NCBI GenBank assembly: GCA_963707125.1
Contig: CAVPOU010000004.1
Span: 682,001-746,000 of the forward strand
Direction: 5' to 3'
Length of the DNA stretch: 64,000 bases
From: CAVPDE01 sp963707125
Lineage (GTDB): Bacteria; Desulfobacterota; DSM-4660; Desulfatiglandales; HGW-15
How positions within the stretch are numbered: the stretch's first letter is position 1; each line of letters begins with the position of its first letter. Shown piece after piece: positions 34,157 to 42,070 of this stretch. The position numbers and the translations under genes were made by a program. Below the pieces are notes generated by a model. The model was given only the letters and a program-made list of their open reading frames with translations. It searched no databases and was not told the origin of the DNA.

Positions 34157-35677
34157 ATGGCACAGAAATACGACGCGATTGTCATCGGCGCAGGACTGGG
34201 CGGCTTGTCGGGAGCGACCATGCTGGCCAAGAACGGCCTGAACGTGCTCCTGCTGGAACGGCACAATGTGCCCGGAGGCTATGCCACGAGCTTTGTGCGG
34301 GGCCGCTACGAGTTCGAAGTGGCCCTCCACGAACTATCGAACATCGGACCCAAGGATCTCCGAGGAGGGCTGTACCGCTACCTGGAGTACCTGGGTGTCG
34401 CCCACAAGGTGGAATTCCTCATTGTCCCGCATCTCTATCGCTCTATCTTCCCCGGTTTGGATGTCACCTTGCCTGTGGGCCGTGAGGCTTTCGAAGGAAA
34501 ACTGTGCGAGGTCTTCCCGCACGAGAGCAAGGGTATCCACCGATTCCTGGAGCGCGTTTTCGGCCTGGGCCGCGATTTTGCAAGAGTCGTCAAGGAAAGA
34601 GGCGTGGGAAACCCCTTGTCCATGCCCTTCCGCTTTCCTGACTTCTTCCGCTATTTGCCGACGATCTGGGGTCAGGTGCTGAACAGGGACGTGAAAGACC
34701 GCCTTGCCCGCGCCGTGATCTCCCAGTACTGGGGATACGTGGGTCTACCGCCATCCAAAATATCCTTTCTTTACCTCGCCACGACGCTCGCTGCTTATGT
34801 GAGAAGAGGCCCTGCATTTCCAGTCGGTCGGTCTCAGGCCCTTTCCAACGCCTTCATGAGCACCTTTGAGGAACTGGGTGGAGAAGTGCGCTTGAATTGC
34901 GGCGCTCAGAAGATCATCACGGAAAACGGCCGGGTTTGCGGAGTGATCACCGATGAAGAGGAGGAGATCCGAGCCGACTGGATCGTTTCCAATGCAGACC
35001 CTGTTACGACCTGCCGGGACCTGATCGGCTTTGACAAGGTGCCTGCTCGATTCTTCACGAAACTCCAATCGAGTGAAGTGGCTGCCTCCACGGTGAACGT
35101 GTATATGGGGGTGGACCGCTCGCCCGAAGAACTCGGGCTCACGGAACACGAAATATTCATTAATGCCGATCATGATCTTGAGCGGCACTACGAGGGAACC
35201 AAGAATCTTGAACCGCCGGAGGCGATCGCAGTGACCTGCTACAATGCGGTGTACCCGGACATTTCGCCGAAGGGCACATGCATCGTCGTCCTCACAGCGC
35301 TCAAGTATGGGGAACCTTGGTATGAGATTCCGACGGAGCAATACGTGGACACAAAAAACCGAATCGGCGATGCCATGGTCACCATGGCCGAGAAGGTGTT
35401 CCCCGGCCTCCGGGAATACACTGAAGTGGTGGAGGTGTCCACGCCTCTCACCAACATGCGCTATGCAGGGGCGATGGGCGGCAGCATCTATGGCTTCAAT
35501 CAACCCCCTCGGGACAACATGGTTTGGCGAATGGGTCATCGAGGGCCGTTAGAAGGCCTCTATTTTGTCGGGGCGTGGACGCAGCCCGGGGGTGGTTTCG
35601 AACCTTGCATGATGTCCGGCCAAATGGCGGGCGGAGCGATTCTGGCCAAAATCAAGAAGCGTCAGGAGGTCAAGTAG
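34157..35677 (+). CDS. Phytoene-desaturase/retinol-saturase-like FAD oxidoreductase
   Basis: 506 residues of the CrtI/carotenoid-isomerase superfamily. The N-terminal dinucleotide motif is VIGAGLGGLSGATMLAKNGL, followed by LLERHNVPGGYATSF. The C-terminal FAD signature is GLYFVGAWTQPGGGFEPCMM. These enzymes desaturate, saturate or isomerise long hydrophobic chains (carotenoids, retinol, polyprenyl and some lipid substrates). There is no phytoene synthase nearby, so pigment synthesis is not indicated; with an acyl-CoA ligase before it and a flavin/2Fe-2S reductase after it, I infer a redox step on an activated lipid. Start ATG with GGGCGGG upstream. Confidence 0.88.
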   Translation: MAQKYDAIVIGAGLGGLSGATMLAKNGLNVLLLERHNVPGGYATSFVRGRYEFEVALHELSNIGPKDLRGGLYRYLEYLGVAHKVEFLIVPHLYRSIFPGLDVTLPVGREAFEGKLCEVFPHESKGIHRFLERVFGLGRDFARVVKERGVGNPLSMPFRFPDFFRYLPTIWGQVLNRDVKDRLARAVISQYWGYVGLPPSKISFLYLATTLAAYVRRGPAFPVGRSQALSNAFMSTFEELGGEVRLNCGAQKIITENGRVCGVITDEEEEIRADWIVSNADPVTTCRDLIGFDKVPARFFTKLQSSEVAASTVNVYMGVDRSPEELGLTEHEIFINADHDLERHYEGTKNLEPPEAIAVTCYNAVYPDISPKGTCIVVLTALKYGEPWYEIPTEQYVDTKNRIGDAMVTMAEKVFPGLREYTEVVEVSTPLTNMRYAGAMGGSIYGFNQPPRDNMVWRMGHRGPLEGLYFVGAWTQPGGGFEPCMMSGQMAGGAILAKIKKRQEVK

Positions 35678-35678
35678 A

Positions 35679-36854
35679 ATGTCCCTTGAACAGATCAACT
35701 GGCTGCTGGATGTCCGTGAGTATCGACGTGTGGCCAAAAATCGCAAGGCCCTTCGTGAACCCGGACAGGGTACGGACTACACCCATGAGAGATTCCGGGA
35801 GGTGGTCCAGCGTGTTGTTTCCCGGATCCACCCCAGGCGCATGAACCTGCGTGTGGTGGAAATCATCCCACAAACGGCCACAGCCAAGACGTTTTGTTTC
35901 GAACGCGTTGATGGACCTCTGCCGCCTTTTCGCGCCGGCCAATATGTGAATGTGCTGGTGAACATCGAAGGAGTTAGGACCAGCCGGACTTACAGCATTT
36001 CATCAGCTCCCATGGCGGAGCGATTGGAACTCACGGTGCGAGACAAGCCCGGAGGGTTTGTGGCGCCCTATCTTTTCAACGAACTCAAGGTTGGAGTTGT
36101 TCTGGAAACCACCGGCCCTGCCGGCCACTTTTACTATGAACCTCTCATCGATGGGGAGGATCTGGTTTTCCTGGCCGGAGGGAGCGGCATCACCCCTTTC
36201 ATGAGCATGATCAGGGACACCGTGCAGCGGCAGCGTCCGCTCAGGATCAAACTGCTCTATGGGAGCCGCACGCCGGAAGACGCGATTTTCAGGGGTGAGC
36301 TTGAGAAGCTTGCTGCAAGCCATTCCAACTTCATCTTCTCCTTGGTCATCTCAGAGCCGCCGGAGGGGTACGAGGGTCTCACGGGATTCCTTGACTCAGA
36401 AGCCATTACCCAGCTCGTGGGAGATGTCAAAGGAAAGACCTTTTATGTCTGCGGGCCAAGGGCCATGCATGATTTCTGCAAGGCGGCCCTGAAAGAGATG
36501 GGCGTGCCTCAAAGAAAAATCCGGCGTGAACTCTACGGTGCGCCTGATGATGTAAGCAAGGAGCCTGGTTGGCCCGAGGGATTGTCCGAGGACATGGTTT
36601 TCGAAGTGGACGTGGCCGGAAAGAAGATGATTCTTGCAAAAGCCGGCGAGCCTCTGCTGAACGCTCTGGAGCGAAGCGGCTTGGTTGTGCCGGCCCTCTG
36701 CCGATCCGGGGAGTGCAGCTCCTGCCGGATTCGTCTCCTCGCAGGAAAGGTTTTTATGCCAAGCCAGGCCACATTGAGAGAGTCAGATCGCAAGGGTGGT
36801 TACATTCACGCCTGCGTGAGCTATCCATTAGATAATTTGAAAATCAGGCTGTAG
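35679..36854 (+). CDS. Flavin reductase with C-terminal 2Fe-2S ferredoxin domain
   Basis: 391 residues: an unassigned N-terminal segment of about 60 residues (MSLEQINWLLDVREYRRVAK), then a ferredoxin-NADP-reductase-type FAD domain (RAGQYVNVLV, SRTYSISSAP), an NAD domain (FLAGGSGITPFMSMI, FYVCGPRAMHDFC) and a plant-type 2Fe-2S domain with CRSGECSSC and a last Cys in IHACVSYP. It would pass electrons from NAD(P)H through FAD to the iron-sulfur centre and on to an oxidoreductase partner, most likely the CrtI-like protein encoded 1 base upstream. The family includes reductases of oxygenases and hydratases; no oxygenase is encoded here. Confidence 0.92.
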   Translation: MSLEQINWLLDVREYRRVAKNRKALREPGQGTDYTHERFREVVQRVVSRIHPRRMNLRVVEIIPQTATAKTFCFERVDGPLPPFRAGQYVNVLVNIEGVRTSRTYSISSAPMAERLELTVRDKPGGFVAPYLFNELKVGVVLETTGPAGHFYYEPLIDGEDLVFLAGGSGITPFMSMIRDTVQRQRPLRIKLLYGSRTPEDAIFRGELEKLAASHSNFIFSLVISEPPEGYEGLTGFLDSEAITQLVGDVKGKTFYVCGPRAMHDFCKAALKEMGVPQRKIRRELYGAPDDVSKEPGWPEGLSEDMVFEVDVAGKKMILAKAGEPLLNALERSGLVVPALCRSGECSSCRIRLLAGKVFMPSQATLRESDRKGGYIHACVSYPLDNLKIRL

Positions 36855-36864
36855 ATCAAGAAGA

Positions 36865-36974
36865 CGGTGCAAGGTGCACGGCGCACGGTGCACGGTTTGA
36901 AGGGTGCAAGGCGCACGGTGCAGGGTACAAGGGGGACCTTCACAATGGTTTTTCCCGCGCACCGTGTACCGTAC
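36865..36974. repeat. Heptamer-period hairpin, GTGCACG type
   Basis: Left arm of seven-base words (GTGCAAG, GTGCACG, GCGCACG, GTGCACG, then GTTTGAA, and a second run GTGCAAG, GCGCACG, GTGCAGG, GTACAAG). The inner part contains GGGGGACCTTCACAATGG with T run. The right arm GCGCACCGTGTACCGTACC is complementary to the left words. It separates the reductase gene from the membrane hydrolase gene and may be a terminator or a mobile hairpin. Confidence 0.85.
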
Positions 36975-36995
36975 CATTGCTAATCAGGATGACAT

Positions 36996-38837
36996 ATGAA
37001 AGAGAAAAAGAACTCTAGTAACAAAGCAACTAGTCTATCTCTTTTGGCCTTCTTGATTTGCGTCGCGATCATGGTCGGGTCGGTCGTGGTCGCTTCCCTG
37101 GTTCAAACGGATTTCGGGAGAGTCGATGTCACAAACGTGATCTATGAAAACTATAACGGCATCCATGTCCGCGCCAAGCTCCTGAGACCGGTGGACGCCA
37201 CAAAAGAAAATCCGATGCCAGGGGTTGTCCATATCCATGGATACCAGAATAACCGCGAGACAGGAGATGCCTACTGCCTTGAGCTGGCCCGAAGGGGCTT
37301 TGTGGTCCTCAACATCGACGCCATCGGCAGGGGCAACTCGGGTATGCCGAATAATCCGAAGGATCCCCAGTTTGACAAGACCTATGGAGGGTTGACTTCC
37401 CTGAAGGTTTTGAGATCTCTCCCTTTTGTAGATCCGGAATCCGTGGGCATGTTGGGCCACAGCCTGGGAGCGGAAATGGCCTATCAGGTTGCGCTGGGAG
37501 ACTCAGGGGTAAACGGTCTCGTGATCAGCGGCTTCGCTTACACCCAGGCCGCTTCAGGAACCAGCCCCAGGAACATGCTGATGATCATCGGGAAGTGGGA
37601 TGAGTTCCGACAGAGAATGACCGGGACAAGAGACATCGAGAAGGAATGGATGTCCAGCGCACAAACCAAAAAGGTGATTCCGTTTGCCAATCCGCGAATA
37701 GGGGTGACCTACGGGGACTTCACTCAGGGGACAGCCAGGCGAGTGGTTGTGCCGAGGACCATCCACTTCATGGAATCCCACGATCGAGGAGGCATCGGGG
37801 AAATGATCGAGTGGATGAGAAAGGCCCTTCGCCCTTCAGACAAACTCTGGATTGACGCGAAAGACCAGACATGGGCTATCAAGGAGTGGGCTACCCTGCT
37901 CGCGATGCTCGCCTGCTTTGCGTCTCTAATGCCCCTGGGACGCATCTTTCTTGGAATGAACTTTTTCAATCCTATTCAGGGTGCTCCCACAGGGAAATAC
38001 GCCTGTTCCATAAGGTCGTATCTCAAGTTCAGCGGGATCAATGGTCTGCTCCTGTGGCTGTACCTGCCGCTCATTTTTGTTCTTTTTGGCGTCCATGTGT
38101 ACGTCGTGCCCATTGACGGGATTTTTCCCATGATGATGGTGAACGGGGTGGTCTGGTGGTTTTTCTGGATCAACCTGATCGGGTTTTTTATCTTCAGACG
38201 GTGGTTCAGGAGGGAGTCGCAAAAGACCGGACTCACATGGGCGGAGGTGGGTGTTTCTCATCGACAAGAGGGTTTCGGGCTGGACCGCGGGAAGACTGCA
38301 AAGACCATTTTACTGGCCTTGATCCTTTTCGGCTTTGCGTACTTCAGCGAGCATCTGCTCGAGCAGATCTTCATTGTGGATTTCAGGTTTCTCTTTCCCT
38401 TTGCGAGCGATCTGACGGTTGAAAGAGCCTGGATCTGCCTGCGTTACTTCCCATTCATCCTGGTCGGTTTCGTGTTCATGGGGGTCTTCCTCCATGGCCA
38501 GCTTCGAAGACCCGCAAAGGACAGCCGGCTGGCTACATGGATCTCGTGGTCCTTCTGGAATCTTGTTGCCATGGTCACGCCGGTGATTCTCTTTCTTATG
38601 ATCCAGTATGTGCCGCTTTTCGCAACCGGTTACATCCCCCTGGTCGGTCCGGGCGGCATGTTTGTCTCCTTTGTGCTCAACCTCTTTCACATCATCGGCG
38701 TCCTGATCGTCGTCGTTCCTCTGTCCACCTGGTTCTATCAGCTCACAGGGAAGATCTACCTAGGCGCTTTGCTCAATGCCCTAATCGTGACCTGGATGTT
38801 TGTCTCCTCCCAGGTGGTGGCGCCTATCCCTGTGTGA
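36996..38837 (+). CDS. Membrane protein with N-terminal alpha/beta-hydrolase domain
   Basis: 613 residues. A single helix anchors the N-terminus (about 10-38), and an alpha/beta-hydrolase domain (about 50-280) follows with oxyanion region HIHGYQNNRET and nucleophile elbow GMLGHSLGAEMA (Ser near 155). A His near 250 in FMESHDRGG may close a triad. The second half is a block of about eight hydrophobic helices (for example LLALILFGFAYFSEHLLEQI and VLNLFHIIGVLIVVVPLSTW). It resembles a membrane-fixed esterase or lipid hydrolase/acyltransferase. It lies 20 bases after a hairpin repeat and could be part of the lipid-modifying unit before it. Confidence 0.78.
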   Translation: MKEKKNSSNKATSLSLLAFLICVAIMVGSVVVASLVQTDFGRVDVTNVIYENYNGIHVRAKLLRPVDATKENPMPGVVHIHGYQNNRETGDAYCLELARRGFVVLNIDAIGRGNSGMPNNPKDPQFDKTYGGLTSLKVLRSLPFVDPESVGMLGHSLGAEMAYQVALGDSGVNGLVISGFAYTQAASGTSPRNMLMIIGKWDEFRQRMTGTRDIEKEWMSSAQTKKVIPFANPRIGVTYGDFTQGTARRVVVPRTIHFMESHDRGGIGEMIEWMRKALRPSDKLWIDAKDQTWAIKEWATLLAMLACFASLMPLGRIFLGMNFFNPIQGAPTGKYACSIRSYLKFSGINGLLLWLYLPLIFVLFGVHVYVVPIDGIFPMMMVNGVVWWFFWINLIGFFIFRRWFRRESQKTGLTWAEVGVSHRQEGFGLDRGKTAKTILLALILFGFAYFSEHLLEQIFIVDFRFLFPFASDLTVERAWICLRYFPFILVGFVFMGVFLHGQLRRPAKDSRLATWISWSFWNLVAMVTPVILFLMIQYVPLFATGYIPLVGPGGMFVSFVLNLFHIIGVLIVVVPLSTWFYQLTGKIYLGALLNALIVTWMFVSSQVVAPIPV

Positions 38838-38860
38838 AGCCGGTCGTTCTTTCAACCCTA

Positions 38861-38903
38861 TTGACAACCCGGAGAGAACGCCATAAAATGACTATAGTCA
38901 TTT
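38861..38903 (+). promoter_or_regulatory. Toxin-antitoxin promoter with overlapping operator
   Basis: TTGACA (38861-38866) and TAAAAT (38884-38889) stand 17 bases apart, a near-consensus sigma-70 promoter. An 18-base perfect palindrome, AAATGACTATAGTCATTT (38886-38903), overlaps the -10 box and the likely start site; an additional TGACTAT half-site follows. This is the expected layout for Phd-type autoregulation, where the antitoxin or the complex binds the palindrome. The antitoxin start is 27 bases further on. Confidence 0.8.
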
Positions 38904-38929
38904 GACTATGAGCAAGAATGGAGGAGACG

Positions 38930-39154
38930 ATGGAAACCTTGTCCGTGTCAAAATTCAAAGCGACTTGCTTATCCGTTTTGGAAGAAGTCAAAACGAAAAA
39001 GAAGAGAGTTTGCATCACCAAGAGGGGAGAACCCATTGCGGAAATCGTGCCCGTGAATACAAAAGAAAAAAAAGTTCCCCTGAAAGGTTGTGTGACATTC
39101 ATTGGCGATATTGTCTCCCCGGTGGCCGAGGATGAGTGGGAGGTTCAGAAGTGA
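38930..39154 (+). CDS. Phd/YefM-family antitoxin
   Basis: 74 residues: an N-terminal DNA-binding fold (METLSVSKFKATCLSVLEEV, with the ITKRGEPIAEIVPV strand pair) and a short acidic C-terminal arm (PVAEDEWEVQK) that would wrap the toxin. Of two close ATGs, 38930 is preferred because GGAGGAG lies 4 bases before it; 38918 is the alternative. It represses its own promoter through the 18-base palindrome by analogy with known Phd proteins. Its stop overlaps the toxin start (GTGA). Confidence 0.9.
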   Translation: METLSVSKFKATCLSVLEEVKTKKKRVCITKRGEPIAEIVPVNTKEKKVPLKGCVTFIGDIVSPVAEDEWEVQK

Positions 39155-39543
39155 GGGATATCCTTCTGGACACTCATGTTTGGATTTGGGCGAGTCTCGA
39201 TGATCGGACCTCGCTTTCGCCAAGGGCGGTAAGAGTGATCAAAGAAGCGAAAAGAAAATGGGTTTCAGCCATTTCCTGCTGGGAACTGGCGAAATTGGTG
39301 GAAAGAAAAAGAATCGGGTTTTCCATACCGGTCCTTAACTGGATCACAAGGTCTTTCAACGAGATGGACATCAGCATTGCCGATCTTTCTCCAGAAATCG
39401 CCGTCGAAAGTACCCAGCTAAAAGGATTTCACAAAGATCCGGCGGATCAAATCATTGTAGCCACATCCCGTGTGTTGGGCGTACCCCTCCTCACTTCAGA
39501 CCGAAGGATTCTGGATTTCCCTGACGTTGAAACGGTGTGGTAG
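39151..39543 (+). CDS. vapC: PIN-domain toxin (VapC family)
   Basis: 130-residue PIN-domain ribonuclease. Catalytic acids: Asp in ILLDTHVWIW (about residue 7), Glu in SCWELAKL, Asp in DPADQIIVATS and Asp in LTSDRRILD. The GTG at 39151 overlaps the antitoxin stop, typical of coupled TA genes; an upstream ATG at 39136 falls inside the antitoxin. VapC toxins cleave tRNA or rRNA when the labile antitoxin is lost; the target here is unknown. The unit stands between a hydrolase gene and TPM genes, so it may be a small mobile insertion. Confidence 0.92.
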   Translation: MRDILLDTHVWIWASLDDRTSLSPRAVRVIKEAKRKWVSAISCWELAKLVERKRIGFSIPVLNWITRSFNEMDISIADLSPEIAVESTQLKGFHKDPADQIIVATSRVLGVPLLTSDRRILDFPDVETVW

Positions 39544-39584
39544 TTCTTCGGAGCGCAAGCGAAAAAAGCGCAGCAGCGCCTGAT

Positions 39585-40247
39585 TCAAGGCGGTCCGTCT
39601 TCGACCATTAGGTTACCAAGTTCGTTCTGGTCGCCCTGCCTGATGGGGAATTTGTCCTGGAGAATCCTGCCCACCTCTCCGACGGCCTGGCAGATACCCT
39701 CTGCCGGCCGCCCGTCCTTGATCGCCTGAACGATCGTGGCGACAACTCCATTCCAGTGCGCCTCGGGAATCGCGGCGTTGATGCCCCGGTCGCCGAGGAC
39801 CCAGACTCTGCGCTCGAAGACAGAGATATAAATGAGAACCCCGGTCTCCTCGCGCGTCCGGTATAGGCCTTTACGGAAAAACTGGATGTGGGCTGCCTCC
39901 CGAACCTCTTCCTCCATTTCTTTTCCGCGAATGAAAAACCGCTTCAGGACAGGGACGCGTTTGACAGCTTCGTGAAATACCAGAAACAGGGGAATCAGCG
40001 CCGCCAGGAATACCCACAGATTGGAAGGGCCGGCCCAGAATAAACCTCCCAGCGCCGGAGTGAGAGCGACCGCTGCAGGGAATGAAAAGGCGGTCGCACC
40101 GAGCAGACCGGCCATGGGATAATGATAGCTCGCGGGGACCACCATGACGACGATTTCGCCCCTTGTGCGGCTTTCCGCCTCGCGGACGCAGGTTTCAATC
40201 TTATCTTGATCCGCTTTGGAAATGAAGCGTTCCATCAGGTCTTTCAT
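39585..40247 (-). CDS. TPM-domain membrane protein
   Basis: Second TPM-domain protein of the LemA cluster, 220 residues. The N-terminus is MKDLMERFISKADQDKIETC, then the TPM domain (ESRTRGEIVVMVVPASYHYP). Two hydrophobic helices follow (about 48-100), then FFRKGLYRTREETGVLIYIS and AEGICQAVGEVG, the C-terminal part of the TPM fold. The true ATG is at 40247; a longer frame extending to 40469 is a shadow of the Gly-rich tail of the preceding gene. TPM proteins occur in photosystem II repair and in bacterial envelopes with LemA; the molecular role is unsettled. Confidence 0.85.
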   Translation of the reverse strand: MKDLMERFISKADQDKIETCVREAESRTRGEIVVMVVPASYHYPMAGLLGATAFSFPAAVALTPALGGLFWAGPSNLWVFLAALIPLFLVFHEAVKRVPVLKRFFIRGKEMEEEVREAAHIQFFRKGLYRTREETGVLIYISVFERRVWVLGDRGINAAIPEAHWNGVVATIVQAIKDGRPAEGICQAVGEVGRILQDKFPIRQGDQNELGNLMVEDGPP

Positions 40248-40269
40248 GGATTCCCCATCTTCCCCCAAT

Positions 40270-41179
40270 CTACCAGCTGCCTGAAGCTCCGCCGCCACCG
40301 AATCCGCCGCCGCCACCGGAGAAACCACCGCCTCCCGAGAATCCGCCCCCGCCGGTGGAGAATCCTCCTCCGGATCGCCTGCCGTAATGCAGAGGTCCAC
40401 TGCCGCGTGCGATGCCGGCAAATACCGAAAGGATGAATCCGACAACCAGGCCGATGCCTGCCAGGGCAACCAGGAACCCCAGTCCGGGTGAAAAGGCCAT
40501 ATGGCCCAGGAACGGCATGAAAAATCCGCCGGCCGCCGTCCCCAGCGGCCGACTCACCCGCCCAAGCGCAGAACACTAGAAAAACGAACAGGAACAGGAA
40601 CGGGATGGCATTGGTCAAATCCCTTGAGCCAAAACCGCCGGAGTCCTTCTTGTCTTCTGCTTTGAACTCGCCTCTCACGACATCGATCATGGCCTGCACG
40701 CCGTTCACCACCCCCTGATCGAAACGGCCCGCTTTGAATTCCGGAACGATGATTCCGCGGATGATGCGGCCGGCCTGAAGATCGGTCAGGCGCCCCTCTA
40801 ATCCGTAACCCACCTCGATCCGCACCTTGCGGTCCGCCCGGGAGATGAGCAGGATGGCCCCGTTGTCGAGGCCCTTGTGTCCGACCTTCCACTGCTCGGC
40901 TACCCGCATGGAGAAATCCTCCAACGCATCCCCTTCGAGGGACGGGACGGTGAGCACCACGATCTGGGTCGAGTCCCTCTGTTCAAGATCCTTCAACAGA
41001 AGATCGAGCTGGCGCACAACCCCCTGCGAAAGCATCCCGGCATGATCATTCACACGCGCCCGGAGCGGTGGAACCTCCAGGGCAAGGGCGGCTTGGATCA
41101 GCACCACCAGAGTCAACGCCGCTGCGGCTGCGACGCGTATGGCTCGATGCATGGTCGGTTTCTGGAGCATGGCCTGCAC
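40270..41179 (-). CDS. TPM-domain protein of YgcG type, with a frameshift near 40,555
   Basis: The N-terminal frame (GTG at 41179) has a signal peptide (LTLVVLIQAALALEVPPL), then the TPM domain: VNDHAGMLSQGVVRQLDLLL, TQIVVLTVPSLEGDALEDF, KVGHKGLDNGAILLISRAD, IEVGYGLEGRLTDLQAGRII. After FLFLFVFLVFCAWAG the frame shifts by one base. The C-terminus RPLGTAAGGFFMPFLG, LVALAGIGLVVGFILSV and the Gly-rich end SGGGFSTGGGGFSGGGGFSG (closing GASGSW) are in the other frame, ending at 40270. The Gly-rich tail is characteristic of YgcG. It may be a sequencing indel. It follows lemA by 4 bases. Confidence 0.85.
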
Positions 41180-41183
41180 AGTC

Positions 41184-41771
41184 CTAGAACTTCACCTTGG
41201 GCGCGGCCTTGGCTGCTTCATCGGCTTTGATGTATTCCTTGCGCTTCAGGTGCAGCAGCAAGCTGTTGGTGAGGCTGTTGGGAAAACTGCGGATCGAGCT
41301 GTTGAACGCCTCGGCGGCCTCGTTGTATCGCTGGCGGGCCACATTGATCCGGTTCTCCGTTCCTTCGAGCTGATTCTGCAGGTCTTTGAAGTTTTCGTTG
41401 GCTTTGAGATCCGGGTACTGCTCAACCACCACGAGCAGCCGTGAAAGAGCTGACGAGAGCTCTCCCTGGGACTGCTGGAGTCGCTGCAGTGCAGCCGGAT
41501 CGCTGAGATCGTCGGCGGACAGCTTGACAGAAGTGGCTTTGGAGCGGGCATTGATCACCGCTTCGAGGGTTCCGCGCTCGTGAGAGGCGTAGCCCTTGAC
41601 GGTTTCCACCAGGTTGGGGATCAGGTCCGCGCGCCGCTGAAGGGTCGCTTCTACGTCCCCCCATGCCTTGAAGACTTTTTCTTCCTGCTGCTGCATGGTA
41701 TTGTAGCCGCAGCCGCTGAGTGCCACAACCGCCGACAAGATCATTGTCAGAACAATGGTTCTCTTTTTCAT
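41184..41771 (-). CDS. lemA: LemA family protein
   Basis: 195 residues. Signal peptide with lipobox (ILSAVVALSGCGYN), making it a likely lipoprotein or membrane-anchored protein with a periplasmic coiled coil. The LemA core reads RRADLIPNLVETVKGYASHE, then RLLVVVEQYPDLKANENFKD and LEGTENRINVARQRYNEAAE. The ATG at 41771 has GGGAGG upstream. LemA and TPM proteins are regularly encoded together, as here (lemA, ygcG-like, TPM), suggesting a common envelope complex of unknown function. Confidence 0.95.
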   Translation of the reverse strand: MKKRTIVLTMILSAVVALSGCGYNTMQQQEEKVFKAWGDVEATLQRRADLIPNLVETVKGYASHERGTLEAVINARSKATSVKLSADDLSDPAALQRLQQSQGELSSALSRLLVVVEQYPDLKANENFKDLQNQLEGTENRINVARQRYNEAAEAFNSSIRSFPNSLTNSLLLHLKRKEYIKADEAAKAAPKVKF

Positions 41772-42070
41772 TTTGACCTCCCCCCTCCCTCCATTAAGAG
41801 AATTTGGTAAAGAATAATATGTCAACGGTCACAAAAAATAAATAAACAAAGAGTTTCGAAAAAACTGGCCCGGATTGATCAATCCGGCGACAGTTGACTG
41901 AATAGGCTTGCACAAAGTACCATGGTCTCCACCCTCCTGCTGCCTTAGGATTTTGTTGGTTATGCCAAAACCACAATCTCCCAAGAGGAGGAGATTTTTT
42001 GGACAAGAGTGGATCCATAGTGTAACTGATGCGATGGAAAATCCCATCCGACAAATGAAGGAGAAAAAAG

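Noticed and set aside
39585..40469. A 294-codon frame that extends the TPM gene upstream to 40,469
   Set aside because: Its first 74 residues are the shifted shadow of the Gly-rich tail of the YgcG-like gene; the TPM protein starts at 40,247 with MKDLMERF.
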